Below, one piece after another: positions 22,340 to 34,200 of a DNA stretch of 64,000 bases. Made by a program: the position numbers and the translations under genes. Under the pieces are notes generated by a model. The model did not search any database, was not told the origin of the DNA, and worked only from the letters and a program-made list of their open reading frames with translations. Origin of the DNA: Sorghum bicolor (taxonomy: Eukaryota; Streptophyta; Magnoliopsida; Poales; Poaceae); the NCBI RefSeq assembly GCF_000003195.3, contig NC_012873.2, positions 66,535,615 through 66,599,614 of the forward strand, read 5' to 3'. Numbering within the stretch: the first letter of the stretch is position 1; every line of letters begins with the position of its first letter.

Positions 22340-22811
22340 ATGAGGACTACTAGCACTTCCTTGTCATTGGCAGCTGCCGCCACCGTCTTCCTGCTTCTGT
22401 TGCTGACGACCGCCATGGAGGTTGAAGCCATCAGACTGGACGCCGAGAGCCGCGCGGCAGTCAGCCAGCAGCAGCAAGTGAACGTTGCCAATGTAAGTGA
22501 TCCTGCTTTTTTCTTCGCCACTGTCTGAATCTCTGGATCCTTTCATGCATTGGACCATTGTTTCGAGTGGGTGCTGACGTGCCTTTGTTCTTGTGATGTT
22601 TCAGCAGAAACCAAGCGAGACGTTGACTACGGAAAAGAACGCGCCCGGCGGCGAGAGGTCGTCACCTGCAGGGGAGAGCGAGACGAAGAGGAGCGTCGCT
22701 GTTGCTGTCTCTGTCGCTGGGCAGGAGGTCGTCAAGGCAACGGCGCACAAGCTGCCTGAGTTCCACGAGGACTACTACGGCGCCAGCGTCCACGAACCGA
22801 GGCACCACTGA
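22340..22811 (+). CDS. RGF/GLV/CLEL-type secreted peptide precursor
   Basis: Two exons, 22340-22492 and 22605-22811, with a 112-bp intron (GTAAGT donor, TTTCAG acceptor) in phase 0, giving 119 residues. Residues 1-30 form a signal peptide with the core VFLLLLLTTA, followed by a low-complexity propeptide (QQQQ, TETKR-like basic sites). The precursor ends HEDYYGASVHEPRHH then stop. The last 13 residues, DYYGASVHEPRHH, keep the layout of root meristem growth factor / GOLVEN peptides: Asp-Tyr at 1-2 (the sulphated tyrosine in the family), His at 8, Pro-Arg-His at 10-12. The usual final Asn is His here and the Pro at 9 is Glu. Such peptides act outside the cell on LRR receptor kinases. Precursor size and one intron suit the family. 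The acceptor is TTTCAGCAG, so splicing three bases later would drop one Gln. Confidence 0.72.
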
Positions 22812-24100
22812 GCAACGCATGCATCATGCAGCTGCAGCCTAGACTTCCCCTGGCCGGCCTGGTTGCTCAGATCAGATTGTTTCTCTCCGATCCCCTTTGT
22901 GCAAAGAGGAAGTAGGCTAGGTACTAGAGCTTAGTCATCAGCAGCTGTAGGCTGCTGCCATAGTTACCTCAATTACTTTGATATGATGATCCTGAGTAGC
23001 GAGCTAGCAGATAGTTTTTCTTTTTTCGTTTTTCATCTCCTAGAAGGGAAATGTAACAGTTTTGATGCGCTAACTTTTTGGCAAAGCCAAAAGCAAATCT
23101 CCCTATGCTCTCAGTGTGCATGCATGCATGCTGTGGTGCCGTGCATTGCATGTGAATGAAAGCTGACATCGGACGTGATGTGATTCTATGAACATTGACT
23201 ATCTCACGCTGCTTCAACATGACCATACTTTCAGAGTTTCAGAGACTCGCATGTATAAGGGCAGCCAGCTAGGAATCCACTGTGTGTCGATCGATCAGCA
23301 CCAATTAATTACTTGAGCAGAGCTGAGGTAGAAGATACTACTGTATTTATGAAACAACAAGGCAACAACTGCATAAACTCGTTTTTTCCCCCGTTTCCCT
23401 CTCGACAGATCCACTCCCAAAGAAGAAGAAAAAAATTATCAGCCTATCAGGAAGAGGTTTTGTGCCCTGGTTTCAGGTTCAAGGTGAACTGGTGACCTGT
23501 AATGTAATGTAACGTAAGGGCGCCATATGCGAGGCGATGCAATTGGTCGGCAGTTGTAAATTGGCCCTAGACGACGGGGCGGCCACCGGCGCGCACTGCA
23601 GATTTTCAGAGAGTGCGTAGAGTGCAGACACAGACGCGGGCAAACGACGTCGCTACGTGCGAGCACTGAGCAGAGCAGCAGGCAGTACCGACTCCAACAG
23701 TGGAGGCGTGCTTTGAGGCAGCTAGCCAGCGCGAGTGTGCTCAGCTGGGCACTGCAGGTGCCGGATAAGCTGCAGTGTTCTTCGCCGGGGCTGTCCTTTC
23801 TGTCCGGGCCGGAGGGTGGATGCATGGCTGGACGGGACGTGGGTGATGGAGTAGAGTATTCGGGGTGTTACTTTCACGTGCCCAATTATCAGCTCATGAT
23901 TGGGTACGTAATTGATCAAGCAGCTTATCATCCTTTTGGTTTGCTATTATATTGTTATTAAGTACTGTAGAGGACTAGCTAGTAGTAGAGGCTAGAGAAT
24001 GTGGCGTGTGACCTACTTTAATGGCTATCTAATATTAGTTGCTTCGCTACTACAGTAGAAAAAATGTAGGGTCATTTCTACCGCTGTCAACCATAAAACA
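22812..24100. other. 3' UTR and intergenic, no further gene recognised
   Basis: The first few hundred bases are probable 3' UTR of the peptide gene. Beyond that there are only short overlapping frames, the longest a 128-codon minus frame at 23439-23825 without motif. Confidence 0.4.
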
Positions 24101-24102
24101 TG

Positions 24103-24350
24103 TACTCCCTCCATATCCATAAAAAGATTGTTTTGGACTTAAATATTGAAAATATATAAACCACAAGTAACTTTTAAGTTGTTAAGTTTAGAAATATGAA
24201 AATCATATAAATAAATTTGTCTTCAAAAATACTTTCATAAATATATATACCACTTTTTGATAAAATATTTTCATAAAAACAAGGAGTTAAAGTTAAGTTT
24301 TAGAGATCATATTATTGTCCTAAATGACTTTTACGGATACAAAGGGAGTA
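24103..24350. mobile_element. Stowaway-like MITE
   Basis: TA-flanked, left end CTCCCTCCATATCCATAAAA and right end TTTTACGGATACAAAGGGAG, inverted with mismatches. AT-rich interior. Confidence 0.7.
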
Positions 24351-24430
24351 AAAGAATAGGAGGTTATAGATCGTCATCATTTGACGCGCATAGGGAAAGA
24401 AAAATTAGAGTAGTCCCATCTAACGTCAAT

Positions 24431-24666
24431 ATATTAGTTCAAAAAAAATTTGTAAAAAAATTTAGATTTTCCATCACATCGAATCTTACGGAACATGCTT
24501 GGAACATTAAATATAGATAAAAATAATAACTAATTTCACAGTTTGTCTCTAATTTGTGAGACGAATCTTTTAAATCTAGTTAGTCTATGATTAGATAATA
24601 TTTGTCAAATACAAACGAAAATGCTATATTATCTATTTTGCAAAAATTTTAGCAACTAAACAAGGC
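24431..24666. mobile_element. Tourist MITE, left end eroded
   Basis: Family interior (CCATCACATCGAATCTTACG, TTGTGAGACGAATCTTTTAA) and right end AGCAACTAAACAAGGC. Confidence 0.65.
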
Positions 24667-25210
24667 TATAGTGAAAGTAGACGTATATCCCCACACACCG
24701 GGAGCAGCAATACACGCCCACCCGCCTCGCATTCGTCGTGATGAACGCAGCAGCAACAGTAGTACCGTCTCGTGCAGTGCCATATCGTGCTAGTATCTGG
24801 CGCGTGCCTTAGGCTTATGCTTAGGCTTGAAATGAGGAGTAAAATCACAAAGTTAGAAATTTAAAGGGAAAATCACCATTAAATATGCTCATAAGGACAG
24901 CAAATACCAAATTCCACAGATAAAAAGATTTTTTTTCCCTTCTCCGAAGGTGGGTGTTCAATTTATGAATAGCAATGTGCACGTGTTGTTGGCTTATTAC
25001 TGCTTTTTATTATTTACTCTCTCTCTATATATGGCAAATCCTTCTACACGTGCGTGTAGCTACTCCGGCCGAGTAATGTACGCACGCAAGCACCCAGCCA
25101 GCCCTCGCGCCCGCACCTAGCTAACAGGCTGATGACGGCGTTCCTCGTCCACCGAACTCTCCTGGACGTGTTCTGGGTTAGCGGGTTTCCTAGCACACAT
25201 CCTTACCCGT
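24667..25210. other. Intergenic, no gene recognised
   Basis: No ORF, repeat terminus or RNA gene can be supported here. Confidence 0.4.
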
Positions 25211-25660
25211 CTATTCTACACCGCAAGCCAAAACTGAGCAGAAAAAATACTGAGCAGTACGGAACCGCGTTCAGTATCATCTAATACTACACTCACGACC
25301 ATGAAATACTAAACAATACTAAAACGCGGATACTGAACGATACTGAATTCTTCTCAGTATAACAGTTCGGTGTAGAATAGTATTCTACACCTAGGGTGTA
25401 GAATAGCACATATATATATATATATATACACGGTAGCGCTATTCTACACCTTAGGTGTAGAATAGTATTCTACACCGCAAGTCAAATTTGAGCAGAAAAA
25501 ATACTGAGCAGTACTGTAGAGTGTTCAGTATCATCCAACACTACACTTAGGACCACGAAATACTGAACAATACTGAAATGCGGATACTGAACGATACTGA
25601 AATCTGTTCAGTATAGTAGTTTGGTGTAGAATAGTATTCTACACCTAGGGTGTAGAATAG
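25211..25660 (+). repeat. Tandem pair of palindrome-bounded repeats (GGTGTAGAATAG units)
   Basis: Two copies of a unit of about 200 bp (25211-25406 and 25439-25660) share the words AGCAGAAAAAATACTGAGCA, GTTCAGTATCATC, GGATACTGAACGATACTGAA and the closing palindromes. Each ends in GGTGTAGAATA-G-TATTCTACACC followed by another CTATTCTACACC / GGTGTAGAATAG inverted pair. Copy 2 also begins with such a pair around TTA. A (TA)n tract follows each copy (25407-25428 and 25663-25695). Inside, ATACTGAA-type words recur. No ORF. Confidence 0.75.
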
Positions 25661-25699
<39 letters not shown>

Positions 25700-25701
<2 letters not shown>

Positions 25702-26400
25702 ATTTTATTCTGTAGCAGGCCATTCGGCGCACCAGTATTCACACACGACCGGCCGTGGCCGGCGCATCTGGCCGAGCCTGCCGTTGCATGCGGCATTTAG
25801 ACCGATGCGTAATTAACGCCAGGTGCGTGCAGGTCATAGTTTACCGTAATGGATTTAATTGCGTGCCAAAAAAAAAGTTTGCCTGGCTATTAGTACGTTG
25901 TCTACACAAGTGCATCGGAAGCAAGTAAATGGTTACTATAATTCTGTTATAGATCAACTTGTTCCTATAACAATAAAACTAATTTACCATAAAATAATTA
26001 TGGTATTTTAAGTGGCTATATACCTTAATCAGGATGGGTAGTTACTAGAATTTACCATAGATAATTACGATATTTTAAAATGGCTGGATACGATAATCCA
26101 TGGGTTGTAGATACGGTAATCAGGATAGGTTACGAGAATACTCTACATGCTATGGGTAACTGAACAGTAGTATATAAGTTAAACAAATGTAATTGTTCAT
26201 GTGTTAATGTAATTGTTCATGTGTTACGAGAATATGAGAGAGATCAATTCTGTCATAAGCTTATTAAAATAATTTGAATTTTTCAGATAAAATTAGCATT
26301 AGAAAAAAATTACCATAATTTTATGAATAAGTTACTATAATAATCAATATTCACAAAAATTCTGTTTACGACAATACAAACACTAATATTTACAAGAACT
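25700..26400. other. AT-rich intergenic, no gene recognised
   Basis: Contains a short tandem duplication of TAATTGTTCATGTGTTA near 26190-26225 and several TTACCATA-like words. Nothing codes. Confidence 0.4.
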
Positions 26401-26409
26401 TGCACTATT

Positions 26410-27310
26410 GCTACTCGAGAGCGATGGGATGCGGGCTCCAATTCATGAGAAAGAAACTGGGCGTCGTCTCACAAGATCTTGTGCCATCATAGAATCTCGG
26501 ATCTTTGCCAGTGCTTGAGCCCGCGACATCAGGGAGTCACTAGTGAAGGTTGTACACACCATCATATCGGTTGCTGCTGGATGCGCAGGACTGCAGGTCT
26601 GCAGGCAACTTCCCAAGGCATGCCTAGCACACGCCATCGCACTCGCCTCTCCGTCACCGTCGTTGTTGCAGGGGAGGATGCCTTTGATGCCGCATGGGAC
26701 TGGGAGAACACTGCCCCCATCGTTAGGATCGAAGAGGCGGCACTGGCGAATGGTGATGTCCTGACTTCATCGGACATGTGATCCTGCACATGAATCGAGG
26801 GTGTGCTGCAACCGCCACCACCAGGGCTCGCCATGCGTGCGAGTCCTTTGAGAGTGTGGCGCCACCGCTGGGGCGCGTCATGCACGAGGATGCGCCGCGA
26901 CTGTCGGAGCGCACACCGTGCACATAGATCGAGGGCGCGCCACCACTGCCGGAGCGCGCGTTCACACGGATCAAGGGTGCACTGCCGGCTAAGCATCGCC
27001 CGCAGCGGCAGGGGTTGCCGCCGGTCGCAGTGCGATGAAGCACAGGGCCGCCGCCGGTCGCGTCGCTGAGGGGCAGAGCCGACACCAGTCACGCCGAGGA
27101 GGAGTGGGGCCGACGCCGGTCGCGTCGCGGGCTGGCAGGGCCGTCGCTGATCGCCTGGTCGCGGGGCCGCCGCCGGCGAAAGGGGCGCCGCACCACGCGA
27201 GGCGGTCGGTCCTCCGCCGCCATTCACGCGAGGCGGGTTGCAGGAAAGTCCGCAACTGTGGACCGTGGCGGACGAAGCAAGTTCTTGTGTGAAGGTTGGG
27301 GGCGGTGAAT
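26410..27310. other. GC-rich island of unknown origin
   Basis: Composition rises sharply against AT-rich flanks on both sides. The longest frame is on the minus strand (27317-26562), but it opens with TTG and its first methionine is far inside. The peptide is Arg/Pro/Ala-rich with no motif. A plus-strand frame overlaps it. It could be a gene fragment captured by a transposon or a decayed gene; I do not call a CDS. Confidence 0.4.
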
Positions 27311-27529
27311 GAAGCAATTAGGAAGCAACGTAATTAACGGATGTGCTATATATATCAATCCAATTTAATATAAATAATAAATGGCTAGATTTATGAGGCA
27401 AGCTGAAGGCATGTTTACAGCTCGGCAAGTCACGCGGCATCAATGTGAGTATGTACGCTCACCGCTCAACGCTCGGTGCACGGTTGAGTCGATTGGTTAG
27501 GTCTGGCTACAAAATTAGATATTCTGTAG

Positions 27530-27530
<1 letters not shown>

Positions 27531-27587
<57 letters not shown>

Positions 27588-27588
27588 T
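27531..27588. repeat. (TA)n microsatellite
   Basis: About 58 bp of TA, followed at once by CTAGCAGGTACCCCGTGC and the small hairpin CCGTGCTTCGCACGG. Such a TA tract plus CCCGTGC motif often marks the end of a dispersed grass repeat, but I could not define the other end. Confidence 0.7.
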
Positions 27589-29082
27589 AGCAGGTACCCC
27601 GTGCTTCGCACGGCACGAAGCGAAAAATATAGCATGTCGTATGATTACATGGAAGGAGAAGAGTATCATTCGATTATAGTAAAATTAGTTATATATGGGT
27701 TCTTATTGTGAGTGAGATTTGTCATGGCAATGTGGTCTGCTAGACTGAGTATGATTATGAAAGACAATTAATTATAGGGAGAAGAAAACATCCAGGATTT
27801 AGAACTGGGCAAGCAGACAGAAAAATCGTGCTTCTTAGGTGAATCACAATTCACATGTACCATTCATGTTAAGAAATCTTCGTATGAGTACCCTTTAAAT
27901 TTATAGATACAGTAGTAATTGTATACTACATAGTCGAAGATATGGAGTTCATCATAGTCCATAAAATAGAGGTACTTCAACATGAAAGATTCTCTCAGCA
28001 GACAAATTTTGAAAGTCCAAAGGAACTTGCGTTCTTAAGGAACCAATGTATGATTTATAGTCAATGGGCTGCAAACAAAGGTAGAGAAATATTCAATGGA
28101 GAATCTCAACACTGCATTCTGAAAATGGTAATGCCAAATTTGGCCGCAAGTAAGAGCTATTTATTGAATGTTTGAATCCTCTGTGGCTACATATTGTTGT
28201 ACATAGTAAATTGTTAGAGAAATAGAGAACAAACTTACAGAATTTTTTAAGCTTTCAGTAATTTTTTGAGGCCGACAGCCCAGCATTGAGAAGAAAATAT
28301 CTGGATTGAGCAGGTTTGAGACAGAGACATATTTTTTAGCGAAAGCAGCAAGAGATACAACTAATAGAAATTGCAGAAAAATACATGTATTGCAGAGTTC
28401 GTAGCTCAGAGTAGCAGATAAAACGGTACGTACTATATATTTTATCAGACGGGAGGAGTAAAATGGATTGTAAACATAACTGAGGAAATCTGCATTGAAT
28501 ATTAGCATTGTCGTTAGCAAACTTAATAGCAATTACTGAGTATATAACCCTTGTGAAGTTGTGATCACAGGGCCGTCGCCACTGCAGGAGTGCGCGAGGA
28601 CAAAGCCCGCGAGGGAGATGGTCGGAGGTGGGCCATGCCACGCGGCCGGCGGAGGCGTAGGCGGGGATCACTCCAACGGGGTGTCATCGCAACTGGCCGC
28701 GGGGATGAGTGCACGGCAGTCAGGAGGGGATGCGGAGGGTCTAGACTCTAGAAGGTGGGAGAGGTGGATGGCTGTAGTGGGTTGGTCAGAGATCGTATGG
28801 TGGTAGACTGGTTACTATGCTTGCAACAGTGTTGTGTGAGGAGGCACTGTTCATCAACAGTGATATGTGAGAGGGTTTTGCTTCTCCAGTTTTAGGAGTA
28901 TAGTATAGATATAGGACTTATTTACATATACTGATCAGTGGGTATTATTGGGGTTATTTCTGTGCTGTGGCCTGTGGACAGCGCTCATAGGCCATCAACC
29001 GCACCGCGTTTTTAGCCGCCTGCTTGTAGCCCAGTCCTTGCCTGTGCGGCCCGTAAATTTCCTTGTCAAAGTCTGTCGGCCT
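27589..29082. other. Intergenic, possible unnamed repeat, no gene
   Basis: A 77-codon frame at 27942-28175 has no motif. A GC-rich patch at 28560-28800 sits in AT-rich sequence, and GTATAGTATAGATATAGG near 28900 could be the far end of a repeat starting at 27589. I could not establish target duplications. Confidence 0.3.
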
Positions 29083-29353
29083 TGTTGTAAAACATATGGA
29101 CTTGATCCTAGAAGGAAAGGAGAAGGAGGAATCTTAATTCTAGTCCGTTTGTATGTGGGCTCTTACCAAAACTCTTAGGCCTTGGCAAGACTATATATAC
29201 GTGGGAGCTCTATGTTGTAATCACTAATATTCAGAGGAATAAAGAATAGTCTCCCTATCTTGTGTCTATTGGTTCTTCTACTTTCATCTACTATATTGAT
29301 CATGAGAGACGGAGAGGGAAAGGTTCCAACCGCTGGCAACATGTTTTATAACA
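29083..29353 (+). repeat. 5' LTR (271 bp)
   Basis: Starts TGTTGTAAAAC, ends TTTTATAACA. Contains CTATATATAC (about 29191), usable as a TATA box, and GGAATAAAG (about 29237), usable as a polyadenylation signal. Confidence 0.92.
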
Positions 29354-30675
29354 CGTTATCAGCACGACAAGCTCTACGTCGACATCGCCGTTGAAGCCGC
29401 CGCCGACTTTTGACGCCAACGCTCATGCCGCCGACGTCCCGAACGTGACTACTTCGACGACGTCGACATCCCGACGTTGTTAGCGGAACAGATCTGCTAC
29501 TTCTACCTGCTACTAATCTGCACTGCATCGACATACACAGTCGTCATCAAGCAGACAGATCTACGACAATGCCAAACGCCCTACGCGGTATGTATCTACT
29601 AACCACTGCCCTACGCGGCATGTGATGTAGATCAAATTGACATCCACTATGAGGTATGAAAAAAAATCTTGAAGATTGCTTATGCCAGCTTTCGAGCCGA
29701 TCTGCATACTTAAATTATGCATGTTGAATTATACTGGAAGTACATATACTCGAAACACATATACCCATACGTACACGAATAGTGTGTACACATAAATTTT
29801 AACATCCATCCACTGATGCGTCGCCAGCTTGGAAGCTGACAACGGTGATAAATTTGCACAGAAACATATGGTCATCGAATATGTTACAATTTGTAATACA
29901 TTGGATGGATCTAATTTTAAACGAGAATCTGCCAATATGTATGACGTCCTCATCAACACTCGGGAGGCACGAAGCTAATACCCAATTAAAATTCCCACAG
30001 CCCTAGAAGGGTCGTGACAGTGTTGTCTTCCTTTTAAACTACCACGAGCATGGCGTATATTTACGTGGATGAGCAAACTGCAATATGCCCATATGCCATT
30101 ATCCATTGAGCATGGAACGCAACTCCGCTGCCTGCAACGTGCTCGCCCTCGCAGTCTGCGTGCACGGTTCCACTTATAGCCACCGCACGGCTAGATCAGG
30201 TTGAATGTGCTGGACTTGGTTTGGGTTTTTCTGAATACTCATTCTAGCCGGCTGAGTTTGCATGGTCTGATCCAAACCAAGAAGCGTTGGACAATGACGA
30301 TCAAGCAAATTAATCAGAAATTAATAAAAGTAACCTAGAAGCGTGCTTATTTAATGAAGACTTCATGGACTTCACAAAGTTTATTTTAGGAAGTTTGGGG
30401 AATCGAAATTTCTGCCAGAATAGCATGAGTTATAATTTAATAATTTATACATTTACAATATTTATTTCATGTCAATGTATATATTCCATGTGTTGATTTT
30501 TGTAATGCATTTATTTATCACACATTGTGAATTATATACCATGTAATTGTAAGAATAAATCTTGAATGATTACATGGAAAACATAGTATGAAATATAAGC
30601 TTTTTAAATCCTGCAGACCTTAGACTTATCACCTTTGACAAGCTTATATTTGTTTTTCTAGCATAATAATTTTTT

Positions 30676-31250
30676 TGGGATGAATGAAGGATTGGTATTA
30701 ATTCTGAAAATTAGCATGTACCAACGCAAACACAGAGACGAACACAAGAGAATAATTATGGGACTATTCTTTATTGCTTTCTGAATATTGGTGATTACAA
30801 TGAAGGATCTCCCACGTATATATATCCTGAATATGTCCTAGAGTTCGGTAAGTGCCCACATAGCAAACGGACTAGGATTAGGATTCCTCCTTCTCCTCTT
30901 TCTATATTCCAAAGTCCGTTTGTTTTACAACACTCCCCCTTGGGCAATTACCACGATATTATGTCTCGTTAAAAACTCCATCCGAAAAACCCATTGGGAA
31001 AAAACGGTTTATGGAGAAAAGAGTACATATACACCGTTCTTGTTAATTGCACATATATTGCCTCATTAAAACCTTTATGAGAAACTTCAGAAAAACTCAT
31101 AATAGGAAAAAGAGTACAATAATGATCTTCAAGATTTTATTGAACATTCTTCTAGAATGGTCATCACCGTGTCTTCTAGACATAACAATCAGGCTTATTT
31201 AATCAAGGAGTTCTCCCTCTGATTCTTGTATGCTTCTAAGAGTATTTTGT
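30676..31250 (-). repeat. Inverted LTR plus 3' interior block inside the LTR element
   Basis: Read on the minus strand from 30932 it begins TGTTGTAAAACAAACGGAC and follows the outer LTR word by word (AGGAGAAGGAGGAATCCTAA, ATATATACGTGGGAG, GTAATCACCAATATTCAG), to about 30676. On the other side of CTCCCCCT (30933-30940) lies the reverse complement of the outer element's 3' interior, for example ACTCCATCCGAAAAACCCAT. It is thus the 3' end of a diverged relative in opposite orientation. The right limit is approximate. Confidence 0.8.
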
Positions 31251-34200
31251 ATAACCATCCACTATCTTTTTGCATCTTGCTACTTATTTACTCGTAGTAA
31301 ACATATACGCACATAATGATTCCAGTCATAATGATATACATATGCATACCTTCATGAAGAAGGAATATCCTGGATTTATTTTGAATAATATTATTATATA
31401 ACAATGGTCATGGTTAATCCTAGTAGGATATTCTACTACCACTGAAGTGTAATAGACTAGGCAATATAGCTCCTGGTATTACTCTCAATAGAATGAGTAT
31501 ATGACCATAATAAATCTCAAAGGTCTTGTAGAACTCAATGCATGAGAAAATTTAGAAGATATCTCGTATTATTGAAAATTGAATGTTCAATTTTACATGA
31601 CCTTATGAGATATATATATGCTGCTATATAAACAAATACAATGGCCTGAAGCTCTATATTAAATACCATGGAAGACATGATGGTAAATAAAAGTTTTGTC
31701 GGTGAATATTCTTGAAGAAATTTCTATTGTATATAGAATATCAAAGAGCAATGTAATACATGAAGTATCTAAATTTATCATCGGAAATTACTCAAATAGA
31801 AGTTGAGTTAGAATTTTTAAACAACTCTATGAACCAGGATATATGACTTGCATATGTTGCACTCCTAGAAGGATCATTATTACATATCACTACTATTATG
31901 AAATAAAGCATGCATGAAGCTGCTAAATGTCAAGCATAGAAGCTAAGACATGTAAGAGTGGATAAAAATTAGAATATTTAAGCTTTTCTTGAAGAAGAAC
32001 TTAAATCATGTGCTTATAGACTTGTTTTGTCTTTTACTATCCTGAAGTATTAGTGGTGGCAGTGCTTTAAGTTTTAATTCCCGTTGAATTAAGTGGATTT
32101 TATAAACTCGTAGAAGAGTTAATGGTTATTTTATTAGCTTGAAGACTAATATCAAGCATTTAATATTCTTAGTTGCAATTCTTACTTGCAGTAATATGTG
32201 TCAATCTTACATGGAATGAATTATAACTATATGTTTCACATATAAACAATTGCTTATTTTGCCTATGTAAATAAGTTTTGCATTATTTTTATCCACAAAG
32301 AAGCCTTATTAACCATGAAGGTTATCGTTCTTTGTGCAATACTACCATGTAGGTAGAAGGGAGATTGAATTTCCTAGAAGCACATGAATGATTGGACTAT
32401 ACTGGCACATGAACTGATCTCGGAAGGATCAATTTAGCCAAAAAATTGTATAATCCATAAACTAATTATTCAATACCTCAGCTCAAAAAAAACTAGAAGT
32501 TTATGTCCTACCCTAAATATGTTGCTCTATATTGAATAGTACACGCGACATGTGTATTTCATGCCACAACTATTGAATACTAGAAGTATGATTAAATTCT
32601 ATGGAACATTTGAAATGATTAATCATAGATGATGCATGAAGCATATTACTACTTGAAGTAATTATGGCATGAAAAGGAGGAGGAAATTCAAGTAAATGCA
32701 TAAGAAAATGTGGGTAATATATATTTAATAGGCATAGCCTTCCTAAATCTATCTTTAAGTGCATGTATAAGGACTTGAAGTTCTATTCGTGTCTTTTCTG
32801 GCAGAGTTAATTTTCTCTACATGGCACTAATTGCAAGTAAGCTTGTAGCTTTGCATTTTGTTGTTATCTATTACGTTCGATTGAATATCAACATTCCACA
32901 TTACACTTGAATGTGTATTACTATGTTATGCTCTCGTTGAGCTGCAAGTATCTCCACTCCTATATGGATATTAGCATAGAAGAAGCCAAATTTGTAGCTA
33001 GTACGCTATGTCTATATAGTTCCCGTTGAACTAAGAAATATTTTGCTTTTCATGTGTTGCATACATAAGCAATATTTTGGTCTATAGCCAAGCGGCTTAA
33101 GATCAGGGGGAGTGAGTTAATCTGAAATTAGCTAAATGGAGAAGTAACCCAATTTGAAGGGATGGATTATTGTGGAATTAAGATGGTGGATAACACTAGA
33201 TGATTTAGGATTTATTAAGAAAAAGCATTTGAGAATATTGCATTAATGGCAATTAGAAAATTCTTGAAGAAATTCCATGTAAATTTGAATGTTGCGTATT
33301 TTATACATTTGAAATATATGGTCCATTTTTTATGTATGAGTACTTGGATCAATTTTTTAGGCTAAAGAATAAAGAAGCTAGATAATAAAATAGTTTTATA
33401 AACTATGATATGTGCAAATCAGGGGGAGAACATCCTTGATTTCGTAGGAATGCTGAACATTCTTAAGTGCACTTTATGAATTCTAGCTCACTGCATATAA
33501 TGTATAATAACCCCCATATTTAAATATGTGCGTGAATATTTCATATAAATTTTTCTCATAGCATATATGAATGGGCCTCCACTTGTAGTTGGAGATACAT
33601 GAATTTGAATTATTTTAAGCCCATCATAGGGGATTTCTTTTGAAGTATGCTATTAAAGATCTAATATTGGCATTAGGGGGAGAGAAAGCCTATGTTGAAT
33701 GCCAAATATTATTTCCATAGAAGGAAAATAATCTTAAGAGAAAATATTCCTTAAAGCTTGAAGCAGGAATAGTATCATGCACTAAATCAAACAATAGTTT
33801 GACTTGCTCTTGTGAAGCATGAAGCAGAGCATATGCCAGATATTTTTGAAATGAGAGGAGTAATTTAAAGTTATAAACAAGAAGTTATGTTTACTAGTAG
33901 TAAACTAAATGTGTATACTATGAAGCTAAAATCTACGGGGACGCCTGTGGATTCTAGTTTAGTGTATACTTGTTAAATGAAATAAGAATAAACTCCTCCA
34001 TTCTCATGAAGAGAATACCTCGTGAAGAAGGTTAGGCACCTCATGAAGAGGATCATCATGAAGATGAAATCCAACACATTAAGCGCGCGCACCATAGTGT
34101 TGGGTATGCAGAACAATAAATTATCTCTTGTTTAGAAAATAACAAAGAGATAGGATAATCTCACATTGTGAGAGTATTGGGAGAAATAATAGTTGTCGAC

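Noticed and set aside
26562..27317. 251-codon minus ORF in the GC island
   Set aside because: Opens with TTG, first Met far inside, low-complexity Arg/Pro/Ala peptide. Kept only as a GC-rich island.
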